Source: JAKQIM01 sp029557965 (GTDB taxonomy: Bacteria; Chloroflexota; Anaerolineae; Anaerolineales; UBA4823). Taken from it: DNA of 64,000 bases. The DNA lies in NCBI GenBank assembly GCA_035341015.1, contig DAOQUL010000004.1:58051-122050 (forward strand). The letters run 5' to 3'. Positions 59,348-64,000 of this stretch are shown piece after piece (position 1 is the first letter of the stretch; each line of letters opens with the position of its first letter). A program made the position numbers and the translations under genes. The notes under the pieces were generated by a model, which was not told the DNA's origin, ran no database searches, and saw nothing but the letters and a program-made list of their open reading frames with translations.

Positions 59348-60940
59348 ATGATGGCTGCGGCACCCCTATTACTCCGGGAGGATTATTGGGAAACCTTTGA
59401 GCTGCTGGGCGAGGACCGCGAGTTCTTGTACAGCTACCTCATGGATACCGAGACCCCTCTGACAACCCCCGAGCTTTTGACGGCCTTGGTCAAAGAGCGC
59501 ATCCAGCGCGAGAAGGCCGCCATCGAGGCCCAACGCCGCTCAGGGGATGATATCTACCTTCCTAAAGACACCTACAAACTCGATCAACACCTGGTTTTTC
59601 CGGCCTTCAATTGGCAGCGCGGCCAGGTCAAGGGGATCCGTCCGGGTCAAAACCCCGACCTGGGTGAATTCCAGGTGATTGAGGTGGCCTTCAAGGAAGG
59701 CGAGCTCAAAGAATTTGCTTCTGGGCTGGCCGATCACCCCTTGAACAACCCGCCGGAAATTGAGATCGAAGAGCCCAGCCTCGACCAGGCAGCCGTGATG
59801 GAAAAACATGGCGAAGGCTTGCAAGCGCGCCTGGAAGCCGACCTGCTCAAAGACGCTGATTTTGTGCGCATCGCCGGGCGTTGGTTCCCCCGGGCTTTGC
59901 TGGTAGATATCAATGCCGGGCACCTAAACCTGGCTGAGGCCGTGCTCGATATGTCGGCAGGCGGTCCCCTGCCGACGACCTCGCTGTTAGAACAGGTTGG
60001 CCTTTCTACGGATGTGAATTCCAAGCTGGTCGAATTCTCACTCGACTTGGCCTTGCAAGAAGACCCGCGTTTTGATGAGGTTGGCCCGGCGGGCGAGGTG
60101 TTATGGTTTCTTAACCGCTTGGAACCCGAAGCCGTCTTGCAGATCCCGAGTTGGCTGCGATACCACGAGATTGAATACGACCACAGCTTGTTGACCAACG
60201 AGATGCTCAACCTCGAACGGAAATTGGACGATGAGCTTTCGAACCTTGACAGTGGAAAGCCATCTGCGGCGATCAACGAGGTGCAGGTTCCCCTGATCTA
60301 CCCCCACTGGCGAGCCGGCACCCTGCCGCTTACCCGCCGGGTGAGCCACCTGTTCCCCACGGCTTACGAGACCCCGCGCATCCGCTTTACGCTGGTAGAT
60401 GGCGAGTCGGGCCAAAAATTCCCGGCCTGGGTGGTGCGCCAGAACCGCTATGTTTGCGGCCTGAAAGAGTGGTACGAGACGCGCGGCGTGATGCCCGGAA
60501 GCCAGGTCAGGATCCAGCGCAGCGCCAACCCGGGTGAGGTCACCATTCAATGCGATACGCAGCGCGGCGCCCGTGATTGGATCCGCACCGTGTTGGTCGG
60601 CTCAGATGGCGGGATCGTCTTTGCAATGCTCAAACAGATCGTCACCGCCACGTACGATGAGCGCATGGCGGTAGCAATCCCCGATGTAGAGGCCATCGAC
60701 CTGGTATGGAAGCAAGCCCAGAAAGAACGCGTCCCCTTTGAACGCACCGTGGTCAACACGGTGCGCGAGCTGTCAAAGCTCAACCCACAAAGCCACGTCC
60801 ATGCCAGTGAGTTGTACGCTGCCATCAATGTTGTCCGCCGCTGCCCGCCAGGGCCTATCTTTGCCCTGCTGGCCTCACGGCCCTGGTTCATCCATGTTGG
60901 TGATCTGCACTTCCGCTTTGACGACTCGGAGAAAGCATAA
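59348..60940 (+). CDS. Conserved-looking protein of unknown function (530 residues)
   Basis: No family is recognised. The protein is soluble and mixed alpha/beta. The N-terminal part (about 1-60) has LTTPELLTALVKERIQREK, which could be a winged-helix segment, and the middle includes LLVDINAGHLNLAEAVLDM and PLIYPHWRAGTLPLTRRVSHLFP. The later half includes RFTLVDGESGQKFPAWVVR followed by GLKEWYETRGVMPGSQVRI. These look like repeated DNA- or RNA-associated segments but carry no catalytic signature. ATG 59348 is preceded by GAGG; TTG 59336 is possible. The downstream gene starts within its stop codon (TAATG), so a complex is likely. Confidence 0.75.
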   Translation: MMAAAPLLLREDYWETFELLGEDREFLYSYLMDTETPLTTPELLTALVKERIQREKAAIEAQRRSGDDIYLPKDTYKLDQHLVFPAFNWQRGQVKGIRPGQNPDLGEFQVIEVAFKEGELKEFASGLADHPLNNPPEIEIEEPSLDQAAVMEKHGEGLQARLEADLLKDADFVRIAGRWFPRALLVDINAGHLNLAEAVLDMSAGGPLPTTSLLEQVGLSTDVNSKLVEFSLDLALQEDPRFDEVGPAGEVLWFLNRLEPEAVLQIPSWLRYHEIEYDHSLLTNEMLNLERKLDDELSNLDSGKPSAAINEVQVPLIYPHWRAGTLPLTRRVSHLFPTAYETPRIRFTLVDGESGQKFPAWVVRQNRYVCGLKEWYETRGVMPGSQVRIQRSANPGEVTIQCDTQRGARDWIRTVLVGSDGGIVFAMLKQIVTATYDERMAVAIPDVEAIDLVWKQAQKERVPFERTVVNTVRELSKLNPQSHVHASELYAAINVVRRCPPGPIFALLASRPWFIHVGDLHFRFDDSEKA

Positions 60941-61386
60941 TGGCCCTACAACCTGAAACCAAACGGTTCAGCCTGGTAAAGCCCACGATCCAGACCCACT
61001 TTCATATCGACTTTGGATGGTGGGCCCAGAGCGATCGCGACTGGCGGGTTTACTTACACACACTGCTCTGCCCTGAGCACCAACAGGCCTTCGCTGAACT
61101 GCCTGATAATCACATGGTGGATTGGGTAGACATGACAACTGCCGAAGTGCAGCGCGTAGACGGTTTACAGCACGTGTTGATCACCCACTGCGCCCGGCAA
61201 GAGGGATTCATCACCGAGCGCACCTCGCTGGTGGAATCTGTCTTTCGCATCTTCCTGGCGAACGGCAACGTGGCGATGAGCCCGGTGGAATTGGGTGCAC
61301 AGCTCAACCGGGAACCAGAGACGATCCTCAAAACCCTGATGGGCGGGCGCATCTATCGCGGTTTGAGACCGTACCTGTCAAGCTAG
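60940..61386 (+). CDS. Protein of unknown function coupled to the preceding gene
   Basis: A 148-residue soluble protein, translationally coupled through TAATG. It begins with a segment rich in Trp, His and Phe (IQTHFHIDFGWWAQSDRDWRVYLH), then CPEHQQAFAEL; the last 50 residues (FLANGNVAMSPVELGAQLNREPETILKTLMG) resemble a winged helix. Similarity to the end of the upstream partner may point to a DNA-binding or adaptor pair. No known family assigned. It precedes the tRNA-Arg gene by 25 bases; no terminator is visible between them. Confidence 0.72.
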   Translation: MALQPETKRFSLVKPTIQTHFHIDFGWWAQSDRDWRVYLHTLLCPEHQQAFAELPDNHMVDWVDMTTAEVQRVDGLQHVLITHCARQEGFITERTSLVESVFRIFLANGNVAMSPVELGAQLNREPETILKTLMGGRIYRGLRPYLSS

Positions 61387-61411
61387 CGCCTGCAAAAAAG
61401 GGACATATTCT

Positions 61412-61484
61412 GCCCCTGTAGCTCAACGGATAGAGCAGCAGCCTTCTAAGCTGTTGGTTGTGGGTTCGAATCCCGCCAGGGGCG
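61412..61484 (+). tRNA. tRNA-Arg (anticodon TCT)
   Basis: A complete 73-base cloverleaf. The acceptor stem is GCCCCTG/CAGGGGC, the D-arm GCTC-AACGGATA-GAGC, the anticodon stem GCAGC/GCTGT around loop CTTCTAA, with anticodon TCT at 61445-61447, and the T-arm GTGGG-TTCGAAT-CCCGC. CCA is not encoded. It reads AGA/AGG codons. Confidence 0.95.
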
Positions 61485-61525
61485 CCTGGTAACCTGGAAT
61501 AAAGGTATATGATTGGGAGAGAAAG

Positions 61526-62053
61526 ATGAAAATCGAACGTATTGGTTTATTAAAATTCGCTGGAAAAGATGTCACTGTGGTCGGGCCAGATCTCCAAGTG
61601 GGGCAAAAGGCGCCTGAATTCTCTGTACACGCTTCGGATTGGTCACTGTTCAAAGGATTGAAAGATACGGCCGGCAAGGTGCGCGTGATTGGCTCTTTGC
61701 CATCGCTGAACACCTCAGTCTGCGATCGCGAAACCCGGCGCTTCAACCAAGAAGCGGCTGGCTTAGGCGAGGACGTGGCCATCTTGATGCTCAGCACCGA
61801 CCTGCCCTTTACGCTCAAAAGCTGGTGCGGCGCGGCCGGGATTGACAAGGTGATTACCCTCTCAGACCACCAAAAAGTCGATTTCGGCAAGAAATACGGC
61901 GTCTTGATCAAAGAAACCCGCATCTTGCGCCGGGCCATCTTTGTTGTAGACCGCGGCGGGGTGGTGACTTACGCCGCTTATATGCCGAGCCTGGGCGATG
62001 AACCACAGTACGAGGCCGTCTTGCAGGCGGCGCGGGCGGCATTGAAAGGTTAG
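61526..62053 (+). CDS. tpx: Thiol peroxidase
   Basis: A 175-residue atypical two-cysteine peroxiredoxin. The peroxidatic Cys is Cys66 in SLNTSVCDRETRRFN and the resolving Cys is Cys101 in LKSWCGA, both ordinary cysteines. It reduces peroxides using thioredoxin in the cytoplasm. The GGGAGAGAAAG before ATG 61526 supports the start. Together with the following hsp20 and lon genes it forms a stress-response stretch, although spacing does not prove an operon. Confidence 0.95.
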   Translation: MKIERIGLLKFAGKDVTVVGPDLQVGQKAPEFSVHASDWSLFKGLKDTAGKVRVIGSLPSLNTSVCDRETRRFNQEAAGLGEDVAILMLSTDLPFTLKSWCGAAGIDKVITLSDHQKVDFGKKYGVLIKETRILRRAIFVVDRGGVVTYAAYMPSLGDEPQYEAVLQAARAALKG

Positions 62054-62099
62054 GTTCTCGGGCTGCCCTATTCACCCTGGCAGCCTAAGGAGTACGATC

Positions 62100-62525
62100 A
62101 TGGTTGACCTGTGTTTAAAATCTGACACGCAGCATCCGGGCTGGTACATTTCTGAAGATCCACAAAATGCCCTATCTGAGATGCCGCGCTGGCGGATCGG
62201 CGCCCGGCCTTACCTGTGGCGCCCGCCGACCGATGTTTTTGAGACGGAAGACACGATCATCGTGCGCGTCGAAATCGCCGGTATGCGCAAAAGTGATTTC
62301 GCCATTTCGCTGATTGAACGCAGCCTGACCGTGCGCGGCGTCCGCCAGGATACATCTGAGCGGCGCGCCTACCATCAAATGGAAATCCCCTTCGGCGAAT
62401 TCAGCACCGAGATCGATCTGCCCTGCCCGGTTATTGCCGAAGAAGTGCAAGCCGTTTACGGCGATGGCTTTTTGAGGCTGATCTTACCCAAGCTGCCCCC
62501 CTCACACACAGAAGACGGGAGTTAA
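62100..62525 (+). CDS. Hsp20/alpha-crystallin family small heat-shock protein
   Basis: A 141-residue ATP-independent chaperone. The alpha-crystallin domain runs from about residue 38 (PTDVFETEDTIIVRVEIAGM) to about 130 and ends with AVYGDGFLRLILPKLP, the family AxxxxGxL motif. The N-terminal arm is short, about 35 residues. It would bind unfolding proteins and pass them to proteases or refolding chaperones; lon begins 16 bases after its stop. CTAAGGAGTACGATC precedes the ATG. Confidence 0.93.
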   Translation: MVDLCLKSDTQHPGWYISEDPQNALSEMPRWRIGARPYLWRPPTDVFETEDTIIVRVEIAGMRKSDFAISLIERSLTVRGVRQDTSERRAYHQMEIPFGEFSTEIDLPCPVIAEEVQAVYGDGFLRLILPKLPPSHTEDGS

Positions 62526-62540
62526 AACACCACACGCTTT

Positions 62541-64000
<1,460 letters not shown>

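Noticed and set aside
61526..62053. Selenocysteine in thiol peroxidase
   Set aside because: Both catalytic positions are encoded by ordinary Cys codons.

Overview
The window reads as a contig from a metagenome-assembled genome of a Chloroflexota bacterium, most likely class Anaerolineae. The reasons are indirect: moderately high GC, dense short intergenic gaps, lipoproteins with Thr/Pro-rich linkers, AGGAGG-type ribosome sites mixed with near-leaderless starts, and lineage-typical families (PrsW, DedA, DUF192, DUF2007, a PEP/pyruvate-binding protein, MacAB-like exporters). A run of exactly 100 N at 55349-55448 is a scaffold gap. No rRNA, CRISPR array, phage or insertion sequence was seen; the region is chromosomal housekeeping and metabolism.

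Layout. 1-2961: end of a ChvE-GguAB-type sugar ABC importer. 3022-7679: a DsbA-like thiol oxidoreductase (-), then a sugar nucleotidyltransferase, a class I aminotransferase and gatB. 7844-15447: glutamate dehydrogenase, a large lipoprotein, a small membrane protein, dnaN, a PEP/pyruvate-binding protein and a deoxynucleoside kinase. 15506-20122 (-): M3 peptidase, a GatC-GatA fusion and an esterase lipoprotein. 20235-24954: a probable selenoprotein (DsbA-like domain fused to a cyclophilin), PrsW, DedA, birA and a small membrane protein. 25023-29002 (-): gyrA and a GltD-like flavoprotein. 29302-32590: a MacA/MacB export operon. 32667-43089: a PatB-type PLP enzyme (-), a 2-hydroxyacid dehydrogenase, M32 carboxypeptidase, a lipoprotein, a lysine 2,3-aminomutase-family enzyme, then cysK-cysE, MoeB-rhodanese and a PIG-L deacetylase. 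43102-49963: dus (-), then a FadR-like regulator with an alkyl-DHAP-synthase-like oxidase, GlpD and an FGGY kinase. 50067-52927 (-): an S1-domain protein and ftsH. 53296-64000: membrane protein, a HAD-DinB fusion, Cys-rich protein, efp, response regulator, DUF192, LysM-M23 peptidase, two coupled unknown proteins, tRNA-Arg(TCT), tpx, hsp20 and the start of lon.

Most striking points. (1) An in-frame TGA at 20565 replaces the first Cys of a DsbA-type CPYC motif; a hairpin with G in its apical loop follows 16 nt downstream, so this looks like a Sec-containing secreted DsbA-cyclophilin lipoprotein. (2) Upstream of cysK a consensus promoter drives a roughly 240-nt leader with an 11-codon ORF carrying two Cys codons, then a nested structure ending in U6: a candidate cysteine-responsive attenuator. 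(3) GatC and GatA are fused in one 625-residue chain, apparently from a leaderless transcript whose promoter overlaps the stop codon of the preceding gene. (4) A FadR-like regulator with a near-canonical FadR box at its own start site precedes an ether-lipid/glycerol-phosphate cassette.

How the genes work together. Protein quality control and redox folding recur (DsbA-like, Sec-DsbA-cyclophilin, PrsW, FtsH, Lon, Hsp20, Tpx). Sulfur assimilation is concentrated at 39-43 kb. The three Gat subunits are present but split between gatB and gatCA. All family assignments come from reading motifs in the translated sequence; no database search was run.
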